From positions 2,356,001-2,420,000 of the forward strand of contig NZ_CP056122.1 of the NCBI RefSeq assembly GCF_018219455.1: a stretch of DNA of 64,000 nt, given 5' to 3'. Source of the DNA: Moritella sp. 5. Lineage in GTDB: Bacteria; Pseudomonadota; Gammaproteobacteria; Enterobacterales; Moritellaceae. The notes under the pieces were generated by a model, which was not told where the DNA came from, ran no database searches, and worked only from the letters and a program-made list of their open reading frames with translations. Shown one piece after another: positions 16,505-25,078 of this stretch. A program made the translations under genes and the position numbers. Positions within the stretch are counted from its first letter, which is position 1, and each line of letters opens with the position of its first letter.

Positions 16505-17596
16505 TTATTTTAATATGACAACTGCCTTCGCGTTATCATTTGTTCCGCCTCTACACCCTGCAGAGAACGGAGTTCCCGTACCAATTAATTGATTATTCTC
16601 TAATGTTACTTTATTTAATTTTGGATTTAGAAATGTAGTAAACAGACAAGTCGCAAGAAAATTATCATTATCATTATTATCGATAATCAAGTTGTTTTTA
16701 ATTAGCGTATCACCGTGTCCGACCGCAATACCAATAGGGCGGTAACCAGAACGGTTAACGATATTTGTAATTACATTATCAATTATCTCATAGCCTCCTA
16801 GCTCGGCAAAGGATGACTCAGTTGCTATGGTGATCGCAGCGTTGAATTTTAAGTTTATATCGTTGATGCTATTACTGATTATTTTAACATTGTATGCGTT
16901 TGCTTTTACATCAATAGCTTCATTTCTAGTATGATGAATTATGTTGTTTTTTATTATAACGTCATCAACAGTGTACTGTATTTTCAATCTGCTCTTATCT
17001 TCAGTATACGAACCATCGCCAATATATAATCCTTCGCCATAGCGTGGGTTTAAAAGTCCGGTGTTAAAAATTACGTTATCTTTAACTAAATAATGGCTAC
17101 CACCATGATGGCGTGGTTTTATCGATATTGCTTGGTTACCCGTGTTAAATACCTTATTTGATAGAAGTGATATGTTTGATGAATCTTGCACCAAAATAGC
17201 AGTTAAGCCTCCTGTTATGATTAATCCTTTAATAATTATCCCTTGTGAGTTTTTTATTGTTATTCCAGTGCCAGTGTAATGCCTGTTTTTTATTTTTGTT
17301 CTTAAATAATGCCATGGGCGTATTATTAACGGCTTGCTTCCACTATCAAAATTTTCAATTGTTATCGCTGGTTGCTCGCCGTCGGCTAGGCATATGACAT
17401 CACCGTCCACATACTTTTCTAAGGCGTTATTGATATTTTTATACGTAGGGATGAGAACTGCTAATTTTTCATTTGAAATTATTTTTGTGCACTTACTTGT
17501 CGCGGGATTTGATTCAGCTTTAGCTGTGTTGATGAATACAGCCATTATAAAAATAATGACGATATTATTTTGTTTATTGATAACGTTATATGTCAT
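16505..17596 (-). CDS. Secreted right-handed parallel beta-helix protein
   Basis: 363 residues with a signal peptide (hydrophobic IVIIFIMAVFINTAKA). The remainder is a ladder of short strands rich in N, I, V and G (for example GIIIKGLIITGG, NISLLSNKVF, DVIIKNNIIH, VKIISNSIND), characteristic of pectate-lyase-like right-handed beta-helices. Two cysteines near the start (TSKC, ICLAD) and two near the end (TCLF, AGCRGG) may cap the helix. Proteins of this shape are often polysaccharide lyases or epimerases. No catalytic motif is certain here, so it is a candidate exopolysaccharide-modifying or -degrading enzyme of the adjacent locus. It is convergent with mepK. Confidence 0.6.
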   Translation of the reverse strand: MTYNVINKQNNIVIIFIMAVFINTAKAESNPATSKCTKIISNEKLAVLIPTYKNINNALEKYVDGDVICLADGEQPAITIENFDSGSKPLIIRPWHYLRTKIKNRHYTGTGITIKNSQGIIIKGLIITGGLTAILVQDSSNISLLSNKVFNTGNQAISIKPRHHGGSHYLVKDNVIFNTGLLNPRYGEGLYIGDGSYTEDKSRLKIQYTVDDVIIKNNIIHHTRNEAIDVKANAYNVKIISNSINDINLKFNAAITIATESSFAELGGYEIIDNVITNIVNRSGYRPIGIAVGHGDTLIKNNLIIDNNDNDNFLATCLFTTFLNPKLNKVTLENNQLIGTGTPFSAGCRGGTNDNAKAVVILK

Positions 17597-17783
17597 ACAG
17601 AACCTTGTTTATCGGTAATGTAACTGTGTTAATAATAGTGTATTAGCTGCACATTGGCTTTAGTTTGATGCCAAAATCATACCTAACGTCTAATATCATA
17701 TTTATGCTGAAATAATTGATATCTGTCTCCTTAAATGTATTTATCTACTCTTGCTTTAGATATAACGTCCTAGTTGGTTCTGT

Positions 17784-19043
17784 ATGAATGTGCTTATTTG
17801 GCTTGAAAAATATGGTTTGTTGCTTATGTTGTTGTATTGTCTAGGTGTTTTCACACCTGATTTTACAAGTAAGATTAGTATGATGGATCATGAATTAGAC
17901 GTGGTTACTGGTAGTCTTGCAGAGAGTAATATATTTAAACAACTTTTTTGGATTTCTCTGTTCTTGTTTTTTTCGTTTCGGTTTTTTATAAATAAAGAGT
18001 TTAACAACCTTAAGTTAGTCTTGATCAATAAACTTTTTATTTTACTCGTTATCTGCCTCATTGCTTTACTGAGTGCGAGTTGGTCAAATTATCCACTAAT
18101 AACAATGAAGCGAGCCATATTTCAAATGGTATTTTGTGCATCTGTATCAATTGCATTTTGCTTTTCATTTTATCACAAAAGTATTGAGGTTAATCTTAAA
18201 GTCGCGATCGTCATCTGTATTTTAATGATCATTTTTTCTATTGTTAAAGGCGCCGGTTTTAATGAAAGTTTAAATTTGGCAGGTTATTTTAAGTCCAAGA
18301 ATACGATGGGTGTCAATTTAGCTGTGCTGATTGTTATTAGCTATATGTGGATTAAGTCTTTTGATGTAAATAGTCGTTTTATCAACGTTTTACTTATTAT
18401 TTTATTTGCGTTTCTATTAATAACCCAAAGTAAGACGAGTATTGTATTATGTATGACATATTTTATATTAATTCAGCTCAGCATTTTTAAAATAAAAGTA
18501 GTAATGTCTATACTCGCGATTACGTTTTTTTCGGTGTTTATTTTTATACCTGGCGTCAGTTATCACATGAATGATTATCAGCATATTGCATTATATGTTG
18601 ATGCAGATTTCTTTACTGGCCGGGGTATTATTTGGGACTCATTGTATTATGATCTTGAGTTTTTTGACAAAATGACACTTGGTTATGGCTACGGTAGTTA
18701 CTTTGAAGTAGGTGTAATCCCCTTTGTATTAGATGATAAATATAGCTTTTTACAATATATATCATCGGCTCATAATGGTTACTTGCAATTACTTCTACAG
18801 TTTGGCGTTGTTGGTTCATCGCTTATCTTTATATTTTTTGTGCTCTCAATGCTGAAATCGAATAGTGTTTTTATCCATACGGCACTAATCATCCCCATTT
18901 TACAAAATGTAACAGAGTCCAGTATATTTAGGGACGCTAACATGGCGTGGTTTTTGATGGTGATGATTGTTATTTCATCTGGTGTTTATATGATTAGGGA
19001 TGAAGTTATCAATGAGCATGAAGTAATTCACGGTGCTGAGTGA
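17784..19043 (+). CDS. O-antigen polymerase/ligase-like (Wzy) membrane protein
   Basis: 419 residues, about 11-12 membrane helices, low complexity in I, F and L. A large periplasmic loop near 255-320 contains GRGIIWDSLYYDLEFF and YGYGSYFE, as in the Wzy_C/WaaL family, followed by SSAHNGYLQLLLQFGVVG, whose His-Asn-x-Tyr/Phe motif is the best family marker. It is likely the polymerase joining exopolysaccharide repeat units in the periplasm. It starts the plus-strand part of the locus; the next gene, a flippase, is 34 bp downstream. Confidence 0.82.
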   Translation: MNVLIWLEKYGLLLMLLYCLGVFTPDFTSKISMMDHELDVVTGSLAESNIFKQLFWISLFLFFSFRFFINKEFNNLKLVLINKLFILLVICLIALLSASWSNYPLITMKRAIFQMVFCASVSIAFCFSFYHKSIEVNLKVAIVICILMIIFSIVKGAGFNESLNLAGYFKSKNTMGVNLAVLIVISYMWIKSFDVNSRFINVLLIILFAFLLITQSKTSIVLCMTYFILIQLSIFKIKVVMSILAITFFSVFIFIPGVSYHMNDYQHIALYVDADFFTGRGIIWDSLYYDLEFFDKMTLGYGYGSYFEVGVIPFVLDDKYSFLQYISSAHNGYLQLLLQFGVVGSSLIFIFFVLSMLKSNSVFIHTALIIPILQNVTESSIFRDANMAWFLMVMIVISSGVYMIRDEVINEHEVIHGAE

Positions 19044-19077
19044 TCTATTATTCACTTAGTGATAGGTTTATCTCATT

Positions 19078-20529
19078 ATGAGTAAAATAAATAACGAATT
19101 AAACAAAGGTATTCTTCATAGCCTGATAGGCAAGTATTCACTTTATGTCCTACAAATCGCATCTCTGGCTATTTTAGCAAGATTGTTCACTCCCAATGAC
19201 TTTGGTACGTTAGCTGCGTTACAAGTTCTTATTTTATTCTTTCAGCTGTTAGCCACATCAGGCCTTGGGCCTGCAATTATACACAGAGATTCGATTAATG
19301 ATGAAGAGCGTGATGGTATCTTTAGTGCGACATTAATCATTGGTCTTATGTTGTCATTATTATTTATTTATATTACGCCTGTCCTAGCGAATTGGCTTGA
19401 GTTAATGAATGTCAATTTACTCACATATATTTTAGCCTTGAGTGTCTTTTTTTCTGCAATTTCAATGCTGCCATTGGCATCGTTACAAAAGGACACCCAA
19501 TTTATTATTATTGGGAAAGCAGAAATAATTGCAGAGTTAATTGCACTAATGATTTGTATTCTACTTTATTTTATGGGGCTAGGGGTTGTAGCCTTGGCTA
19601 TAAAAATATTAGTTACGCCAATAGGACGTTTCATTTTCTATCATCGTTTTTCAAATAATACTGAAATAGGTAAAGCCAAAATAGGAATCAAAATATCAAG
19701 TATTATACCCTTGTTCGCGATAGCTAAATTTCAACTTGGATTTAATATCCTTAATTTTTTCTCGCGCAATTTAGATACTGTATTAGTGGCGAAATATTTT
19801 GGTGTTACGACTGTTGGTTTCTATGAAAAAACATATCAAGTTATGCGTTATCCACTCCAATTGTTTACTTTTGCTATCACACCTGCACTGCAACCCGTAT
19901 TGACTAAGTATAAAAGTCAGCCTGATATAGTTTTTACTGCTTACTATCGATTGGCCTATAAATTGGCTTTATTGGGGATCTTGACGGCTACAATTATGTT
20001 TTGGTATGCAGACGATATTATCTTCATCCTCTTTGGCTCGCAGTGGTTCGCAGTGAGTGAATTATTGAAAATATTAGCATTATCAATCCCTGTGCAAATG
20101 GTTTTAAGTTCTACAGGAGGCTTGTATCAAGCGATGGGTGCTACAAAGCAAATGTTTTATTGTGGTATATTTTCATCGGTTGTTAATGTATCCGCTATTA
20201 TTTTTGGTGTTTATATGGGGGATATGATCGTATTGTGTATCAGTTTAGTGACCGCTTTTATCATCAACTATATACAATGTTTCTATGTATTACATCGCTT
20301 TGTATTTAAGGTTAAAAAATTGAAGTCGTTCATGACTTTATCTTTCTTTGTGTTAATTGGTTTACTAAATATTTTTTTGGGTCAGACAGAAAACATTCCG
20401 CATGACAGTTTTACTTACGCTAACAGTTTTTATAATATCGCTTATGCAATAGCACCCTTGCTATTAATATTAATATTTTCATTTATTGTAAGAAGAAAAT
20501 TAAAATGGTTCTTAAAAGATAATGTATAA
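19078..20529 (+). CDS. Wzx-like oligosaccharide flippase (MOP superfamily, WzxC-type)
   Basis: 483 residues with 12-14 predicted membrane helices. The N-terminus carries the polysaccharide-synthase signature SLIGKYSLYVLQIASLAILA followed by RLFTPNDFGTLAALQVLI, typical of lipopolysaccharide biosynthesis proteins. The SRNLDTVLVAKYFGVTTVGFYEKTYQ stretch near 235-260 is strongly conserved in WzxC-like proteins. It should move undecaprenyl-diphosphate-linked repeat units across the inner membrane for the Wzy-type polymerase upstream. Convergent with the acyltransferase gene, 7 bp between stops. Confidence 0.88.
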   Translation: MSKINNELNKGILHSLIGKYSLYVLQIASLAILARLFTPNDFGTLAALQVLILFFQLLATSGLGPAIIHRDSINDEERDGIFSATLIIGLMLSLLFIYITPVLANWLELMNVNLLTYILALSVFFSAISMLPLASLQKDTQFIIIGKAEIIAELIALMICILLYFMGLGVVALAIKILVTPIGRFIFYHRFSNNTEIGKAKIGIKISSIIPLFAIAKFQLGFNILNFFSRNLDTVLVAKYFGVTTVGFYEKTYQVMRYPLQLFTFAITPALQPVLTKYKSQPDIVFTAYYRLAYKLALLGILTATIMFWYADDIIFILFGSQWFAVSELLKILALSIPVQMVLSSTGGLYQAMGATKQMFYCGIFSSVVNVSAIIFGVYMGDMIVLCISLVTAFIINYIQCFYVLHRFVFKVKKLKSFMTLSFFVLIGLLNIFLGQTENIPHDSFTYANSFYNIAYAIAPLLLILIFSFIVRRKLKWFLKDNV

Positions 20530-20536
20530 ATTAAAA

Positions 20537-21553
20537 TTAGCTTCCGATGAAATACCGGCTTCGTTTACCTAATATTTTAATAATGCTAATAGATAGTAAT
20601 GAACTTATTACAACCACAAGGGTGAACTTTATAAGCATAGCTCCAGACTCATTGAAACCATAATTTAATAATGTATCGTTGATAGATAATCGAGCTAACA
20701 ATATTAATACATAGCCATGAATGAAATATAGTGAAAAAGATATATTAGCAAAGAAAGAAAGAGGTTTAACATTTTTGTTTTCAAGTGTATTTAACGACGT
20801 TATCACAAATAACAATAAAAAAACCTTTTGTAGGTACATAATGTCAATGCCTGAGAATGTAAATAAGTCTTTGTGGCTACTACCAATAACATCCATGAAG
20901 TTAACTTGAAAATAAGCGAGTAGTACCGTTGCTATTAAAAAAATCACATTGTACTTTTTTATTTTTTCAATTAAGTCTCGGTTTACAACAGCATAAATAC
21001 CAAATAAATAGAATGGGATATAATAGAGGAAAGAATGAAACGGGTTAAGTCCACCTATAGGTCGGTGAGCATAGATCGCGATAATCGAAAATATAAAGAG
21101 TATCGATAATTGCATGCTATGTTTTAATAATGAGAACTTCACTATAATTGGTGCGCTCATAAATAGTAAGGCAGCAAAGGGAACATACCAATATGCAGTC
21201 ACATGCCTACCTGTGAGAAGATTGATTACACTACCTTCGATAGCCGTTACATCCCCGAGGAGTGGGTGAAACTTACCTGTGATTGCTATGTTAATAATAG
21301 CCGGGGTTGAACAGATTAAATATGGAAGAATTACATACTTAAACTTCTTATTTAAATACAAAGGATAATTAAATACACCTTTTTGTAAATGTTGAAATAA
21401 ATAACCACTAATGAATACAAATAAAGCCGTAGACCCTGAAACTAGGTTCGTAAATGTAGGGTAGTCCAATTCGCTATTACCTACGTGAACATGTCCTGCG
21501 ATGATAATTAATATTGCGAATCCTCGGAAGTAGTGAAAAGAACTTATAAACAT
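20537..21553 (-). CDS. Acyltransferase-3 family membrane O-acyltransferase
   Basis: 338 residues from the ATG at 21553, which has an AGAAGAG Shine-Dalgarno five bases upstream; a GTG at 21577 lacks one. Ten membrane helices. The opening FISSFHYFRGFAILIIIAGHVHV contains the conserved Arg and the catalytic His of the OafA/AT3 family. NISFSLYFIHGYVLILL near 270 is the second conserved block. Likely transfers acetyl (or another acyl) groups onto the exopolysaccharide repeat unit. It is the only gene in the locus on the opposite strand apart from the beta-helix gene and the small ORF at 21601. Confidence 0.85.
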   Translation of the reverse strand: MFISSFHYFRGFAILIIIAGHVHVGNSELDYPTFTNLVSGSTALFVFISGYLFQHLQKGVFNYPLYLNKKFKYVILPYLICSTPAIINIAITGKFHPLLGDVTAIEGSVINLLTGRHVTAYWYVPFAALLFMSAPIIVKFSLLKHSMQLSILFIFSIIAIYAHRPIGGLNPFHSFLYYIPFYLFGIYAVVNRDLIEKIKKYNVIFLIATVLLAYFQVNFMDVIGSSHKDLFTFSGIDIMYLQKVFLLLFVITSLNTLENKNVKPLSFFANISFSLYFIHGYVLILLARLSINDTLLNYGFNESGAMLIKFTLVVVISSLLSISIIKILGKRSRYFIGS

Positions 21554-21600
21554 ATTAACTCTTCTTCTTAATGGCACGATTTAAGATTATAGCTTAATCA

Positions 21601-21837
21601 CTAGTTATATAAAGTTTTCCACTGCCATTGCGTCTGCTTTTGATTGTTTATGTTGCATTTTTCATTACTATTGAATATATACTCTTCTGAAAGGTAACGC
21701 ATGTTGCGGCCATAAAAAAAATCACTGCTATATTTAGTGAGATGTTTAATTAGTATTTTAAACTTAATGCTACTATCTTCATTGAAGAAAATAATTAATG
21801 GATTATCAATGACATATTCATTGGATGAGCGAATCAT
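21601..21837 (-). CDS. Small hypothetical protein or gene remnant
   Basis: 78 codons starting with MIRSSNEYVIDNPLIIFFNE. The composition is ordinary for a soluble protein (IIFFNEDSSIKFKILIKHL, FFYGRNMRYLSEEYIF), with no signal or membrane segment. There is no convincing Shine-Dalgarno. It could be the remains of a larger enzyme of the exopolysaccharide locus, since this position in related clusters often holds a glycosyltransferase, but I recognise no motif. It could also be spurious. Confidence 0.3.
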   Translation of the reverse strand: MIRSSNEYVIDNPLIIFFNEDSSIKFKILIKHLTKYSSDFFYGRNMRYLSEEYIFNSNEKCNINNQKQTQWQWKTLYN

Positions 21838-21900
21838 TTATTTAGCTCGGTAGTTCATTTTCAAAATGTGACTACTTTAAATTTGTTAAGGAATCGTATT

Positions 21901-23295
21901 TTGAAACCTATTAATACATTTAAGGTAAGTACTGCCAATTATTCTTTTGTTTATCGCTTCTTAGATTTAAGTTGTGTTACATTTTCTTTTTTTATTGTAA
22001 TTCATAGCTATAACCTTCGAATGACACAAGAATATATAATTATAGCGTTAACGACTGCCGTCGTTTTTTTATATATTGCAGAAGCGCTTAATTTATATCA
22101 ATCATGGCGTGTAGGCCGATTTATTGCAGTCCTCATGACTGTCGTTGCTGTATTTATATCTTCATTTTTAATATTGTTTGGTATTGGCACATGGCTGGAA
22201 GCTTCTTTTGAGTTTCCGAGTTATGTCTTAAATGTCTGGTACTTTGTGGCATTTTTGTGTTGTTTTTCGTGGCGAGTATTGAAGTATCAATGGTCTGTTG
22301 TACGCTGTAAATTGGGCATAAACTTACGAAAAATGGCTATATTAGGGGCTACGTCAACAGGGGCTAATTTATATCATGAGATCAGTCATTGTGATGAACT
22401 TGGGTTTGATTTTGTGGGTTTCTTTGATGATAGAAACGCAGAACGTTTACCTAAAGGCATTACGGTAGTGAGTAATATCTCTGCGGGTATTTTTGAAGCT
22501 AAAAATGGCTCAATTGACGTGTTGTTCATTGCTTTACCTATTTCAGCCGAGAAACGTATAGCAGAAATTATCAACTTATTATCAGACACAACTGTCGATG
22601 TTTATGTTTTACCCGCATTTATGCTCTCTGATGTTATGCATGGCCGTGTTACCCATATTGGTAAAGTTGATGCGCTAAGTATTTTTGAATCCCCTTATTT
22701 AGGTGCCAAAGTTTGGTTAAAACGATTTGAAGATATTTTAGTCAGTCTAATCGCCATAATATTGCTTTCCCCAGTGTATCTTGCTATTGCAATAACGTTA
22801 AAGTTTACATCCCCTGGTCCAGTATTGTTCAAGCAAAGTCGTTATGGACTACACGGTGACAAAATTACTGTATACAAATTCAGAAGTATGTCGGTAATGG
22901 AATCTGACGGGAAGCTAACACAGGCAACAAGAGGTGATAAACGTGTTACCCCTTTCGGTGGTTTTTTACGTCGCAGTTCCCTTGATGAGATCCCGCAATT
23001 TTTTAATGTATTGATGGGAGACATGTCAGTTGTTGGGCCTCGGCCTCATGCTGTATCACACAACGAGGAATATCGTAAACTCATTCAATTTTACATGTTA
23101 AGACATCATGTTAAACCAGGTATTACCGGTTGGGCCCAAGTCAGTGGCTGGCGAGGGGAAACTGATACATTAGATAAAATGCAAAAACGTATTGAGTTTG
23201 ATCTTTATTATATTTTGCAATGGTCAATTTGGTTTGATTTCAAAATTATGCTTTTAACTGTTTTGACCTGCTTAAAAAGCGAGAACACATATTAG
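21901..23295 (+). CDS. Undecaprenyl-phosphate sugar-1-phosphate transferase (WcaJ/VpsL-like)
   Basis: 464 residues from a TTG at 21901 with AAGGA eight bases upstream; a GTG at 21868 without Shine-Dalgarno would add 11 residues. Four N-terminal membrane helices (to about 120), a Rossmann-like CoA-binding domain (about 140-255, starting AILGATSTGANLYHEI), one more membrane segment and the C-terminal bacterial sugar-transferase domain (about 270-464). That domain has the diagnostic PVLFKQSRYGLHG, VYKFRSMSV, RRSSLDEIPQFFNVLMGDMS, VGPRP and KPGITGWAQVSG. It attaches the first sugar phosphate to undecaprenyl phosphate. I recall a similar vpsL-M-N-O gene order in V. cholerae. Confidence 0.93.
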   Translation: MKPINTFKVSTANYSFVYRFLDLSCVTFSFFIVIHSYNLRMTQEYIIIALTTAVVFLYIAEALNLYQSWRVGRFIAVLMTVVAVFISSFLILFGIGTWLEASFEFPSYVLNVWYFVAFLCCFSWRVLKYQWSVVRCKLGINLRKMAILGATSTGANLYHEISHCDELGFDFVGFFDDRNAERLPKGITVVSNISAGIFEAKNGSIDVLFIALPISAEKRIAEIINLLSDTTVDVYVLPAFMLSDVMHGRVTHIGKVDALSIFESPYLGAKVWLKRFEDILVSLIAIILLSPVYLAIAITLKFTSPGPVLFKQSRYGLHGDKITVYKFRSMSVMESDGKLTQATRGDKRVTPFGGFLRRSSLDEIPQFFNVLMGDMSVVGPRPHAVSHNEEYRKLIQFYMLRHHVKPGITGWAQVSGWRGETDTLDKMQKRIEFDLYYILQWSIWFDFKIMLLTVLTCLKSENTY

Positions 23296-23313
23296 CTATT
23301 TGAGAGGTAAAGT

Positions 23314-23358
23314 ATGAACAAGACTCGGTATATCAACCTGCGAGGTGAGCCAGAATGA
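23314..23358 (+). CDS. Possible 14-residue leader peptide coupled to the beta-barrel gene
   Basis: ATG at 23314 has a good GAGAGG Shine-Dalgarno seven bases upstream and encodes MNKTRYINLRGEPE. Its stop overlaps the next start as ATGA (23355-23358), the layout of translational coupling. Its last codons also carry the next gene's GAGGTGAG ribosome site. It may serve only to bring ribosomes to the downstream start. No homology is claimed. Confidence 0.35.
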   Translation: MNKTRYINLRGEPE

Positions 23359-24551
23359 AAGCATTCAAAGATAACTACTATTGCTTAGGTTTAAGCTTAG
23401 TTTTGTTGAGTGGAGGGGCTGTTGCATACACCCAAGATACATACATTACTGATGGTGGGCTATTCGTAAAACCGTCATTGGAAGTGAGTATTGCAGATGA
23501 TGATAATATTTATAAGCAACAAAAAAACGGTAAAAGTAGCTCTATAATCACTGTTATTCCGATGATAAATTTAAAACTTGATGATGGTATTAATTACTTT
23601 AGCCTTGATGCTAAAGCTGAAAAAGGTATCTATAAAGCAAGCTCTGCTGATAATTATATGGACGGATTGTTGGGTTTTAATGTGCATTTAGAACCCAGTG
23701 ACACGCACCGTCTAGACATAAACCTTAAAGCTCAATGGTTAGCGGAACAGCGCGGCGGTGGTTTGACAGAGCAGAATTATGAATTAACAAACGAACCTAT
23801 TAAATATGGTAAAAAGACGCTGTCTGCAAAATATGAATATGGCGCTTTGGAAACAAAAGGGCGCCTTGCCTTTAACGCAAAATTTTACGAAAAAGAATAT
23901 ACTAACTTTGAAACTATTACCCGAAGAAGTAATCACGACTCATTGTTATTGGGCTCAATATTTTTCTATTCTACAAGAGCACATACCGATGTATTTATTG
24001 AAATAAATGCCGAAACTATTGGTTATGATTATAACAAACCAGGGGATCTAAATCGCGATTCTGATGTATATACTGCATTGTTAGGTATGCAGTGGAAAGC
24101 ATCTTCCGTCGTCCATGGGTTCATTAAATTGGGTGGACAAGCAAAAGAATTTGATGATAAAGGCCGTAAAGACTTTACGGGTTTTAGCTGGAATATTGGT
24201 GGTGTTTGGCGTCCGCTAACTTATTCAAAAATCACGTTGTCCACGTCTCAAACAACGAAAGACCCTGATGTTGATGGAGACTATGTGCTTGAAACAAAAT
24301 ACAAGCTTGATTGGAAGCATAACTGGACATCGTATTTTTATTCATCGGTAGGGGTTTATAAGTTCACGGATGATTACAGTGGTATATCTCGAGTTGATGA
24401 TACGGACGGTTACAAGATTAAATTTAACTATGACTTTACCGATAATATTGCCATCACCCTATTTGGACTTTGGGATAGAAATACTTCAACAAATACGATA
24501 TTTGAATATGATAAAAATGTTGTCGGCGCTAGTTTAACATTGACGCTTTAA
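23355..24551 (+). CDS. Outer-membrane beta-barrel protein of polysaccharide export (Wzp/VpsM-like)
   Basis: 398 residues. A signal peptide (hydrophobic YCLGLSLVLLSGGAVA, cleavage after AYT or near it) is followed by alternating amphipathic strands to the end: for instance SLEVSIADDDNIYK, HRLDINLKAQWLAEQ, ITLSTSQTTKDP and VVGASLTLTL. This is typical of an integral beta-barrel of about 16-18 strands. It sits directly before a short OPX gene and a Wzc-type gene. In published work on OPX classes, short OPX proteins lacking their own membrane-spanning barrel work with such a porin. That role is inferred here from length, topology and position. Confidence 0.72.
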   Translation: MKAFKDNYYCLGLSLVLLSGGAVAYTQDTYITDGGLFVKPSLEVSIADDDNIYKQQKNGKSSSIITVIPMINLKLDDGINYFSLDAKAEKGIYKASSADNYMDGLLGFNVHLEPSDTHRLDINLKAQWLAEQRGGGLTEQNYELTNEPIKYGKKTLSAKYEYGALETKGRLAFNAKFYEKEYTNFETITRRSNHDSLLLGSIFFYSTRAHTDVFIEINAETIGYDYNKPGDLNRDSDVYTALLGMQWKASSVVHGFIKLGGQAKEFDDKGRKDFTGFSWNIGGVWRPLTYSKITLSTSQTTKDPDVDGDYVLETKYKLDWKHNWTSYFYSSVGVYKFTDDYSGISRVDDTDGYKIKFNYDFTDNIAITLFGLWDRNTSTNTIFEYDKNVVGASLTLTL

Positions 24552-24562
24552 AGGACAGTGTA

Positions 24563-25078
24563 ATGAAAAGTATCTTTTTTTGTATATTATTGCTCTTAAT
24601 ACAAACACCTGTATTGGCAAAGGGATCTTATATTTTAGGGCCTGGTGATAAGGTCGAAATTAAAGTTTTCGGACAAAAAAATCTGACGGTAGAGACGTTA
24701 CTGAGTAATAGTGGTCAAATTAATTATCCGTTTTTTGGTGAAATAAAGGTAACAGGTCTAACGGTTAAGCAAGTTGAAAAATTGATTTATAACGGTTTGA
24801 AAGGAGATTACCTCGTTAATCCAAATGTTTATGTTCATGTCGTTGAGTACCGACCTTTTTATATACACGGTGAAGTTAATAAACCAGGAGGTTATTCATA
24901 TCAGCCTGGTTTAACGGTAAATCAAGCGATAGCGTTGGCTGGCGGACTAACTGAACGCGCATCAAAACAAAAAATATATTTATTTAAAGAAAAGAATAAA
25001 AACACGCAAATAAACGCAAGCTTAACGTATAAAGTTAATGCTGGTGATACCATTTTGATTAAGCAAAGGTTTTTCTAA
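24563..25078 (+). CDS. Polysaccharide export OPX protein, short Wza-like
   Basis: 171 residues with a cleavable signal peptide (FFCILLLLIQTPVLAKG); no lipobox cysteine. The Poly_export domain (about 25-95) begins YILGPGDKVEIKVFGQKNLT and is followed by one SLBB domain (about 105-150: FYIHGEVNKPGGYSYQPGLTVNQAIALAGG). E. coli Wza is 379 residues with two SLBB domains and a C-terminal helix that spans the outer membrane; both the second SLBB and that helix are missing. It would therefore need a separate outer-membrane pore, supplied by the preceding gene. It overlaps the Wzc-like gene by one base (TAATG). Confidence 0.9.
   Translation: MKSIFFCILLLLIQTPVLAKGSYILGPGDKVEIKVFGQKNLTVETLLSNSGQINYPFFGEIKVTGLTVKQVEKLIYNGLKGDYLVNPNVYVHVVEYRPFYIHGEVNKPGGYSYQPGLTVNQAIALAGGLTERASKQKIYLFKEKNKNTQINASLTYKVNAGDTILIKQRFF

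Noticed and set aside
21841-21870. GCTCGGTAG resembling part of the ops/JUMPstart element of polysaccharide operons
   Set aside because: Only CGGTAG matches the GGCGGTAG core, and it lies inside a likely translated leader; no RfaH-type context otherwise.
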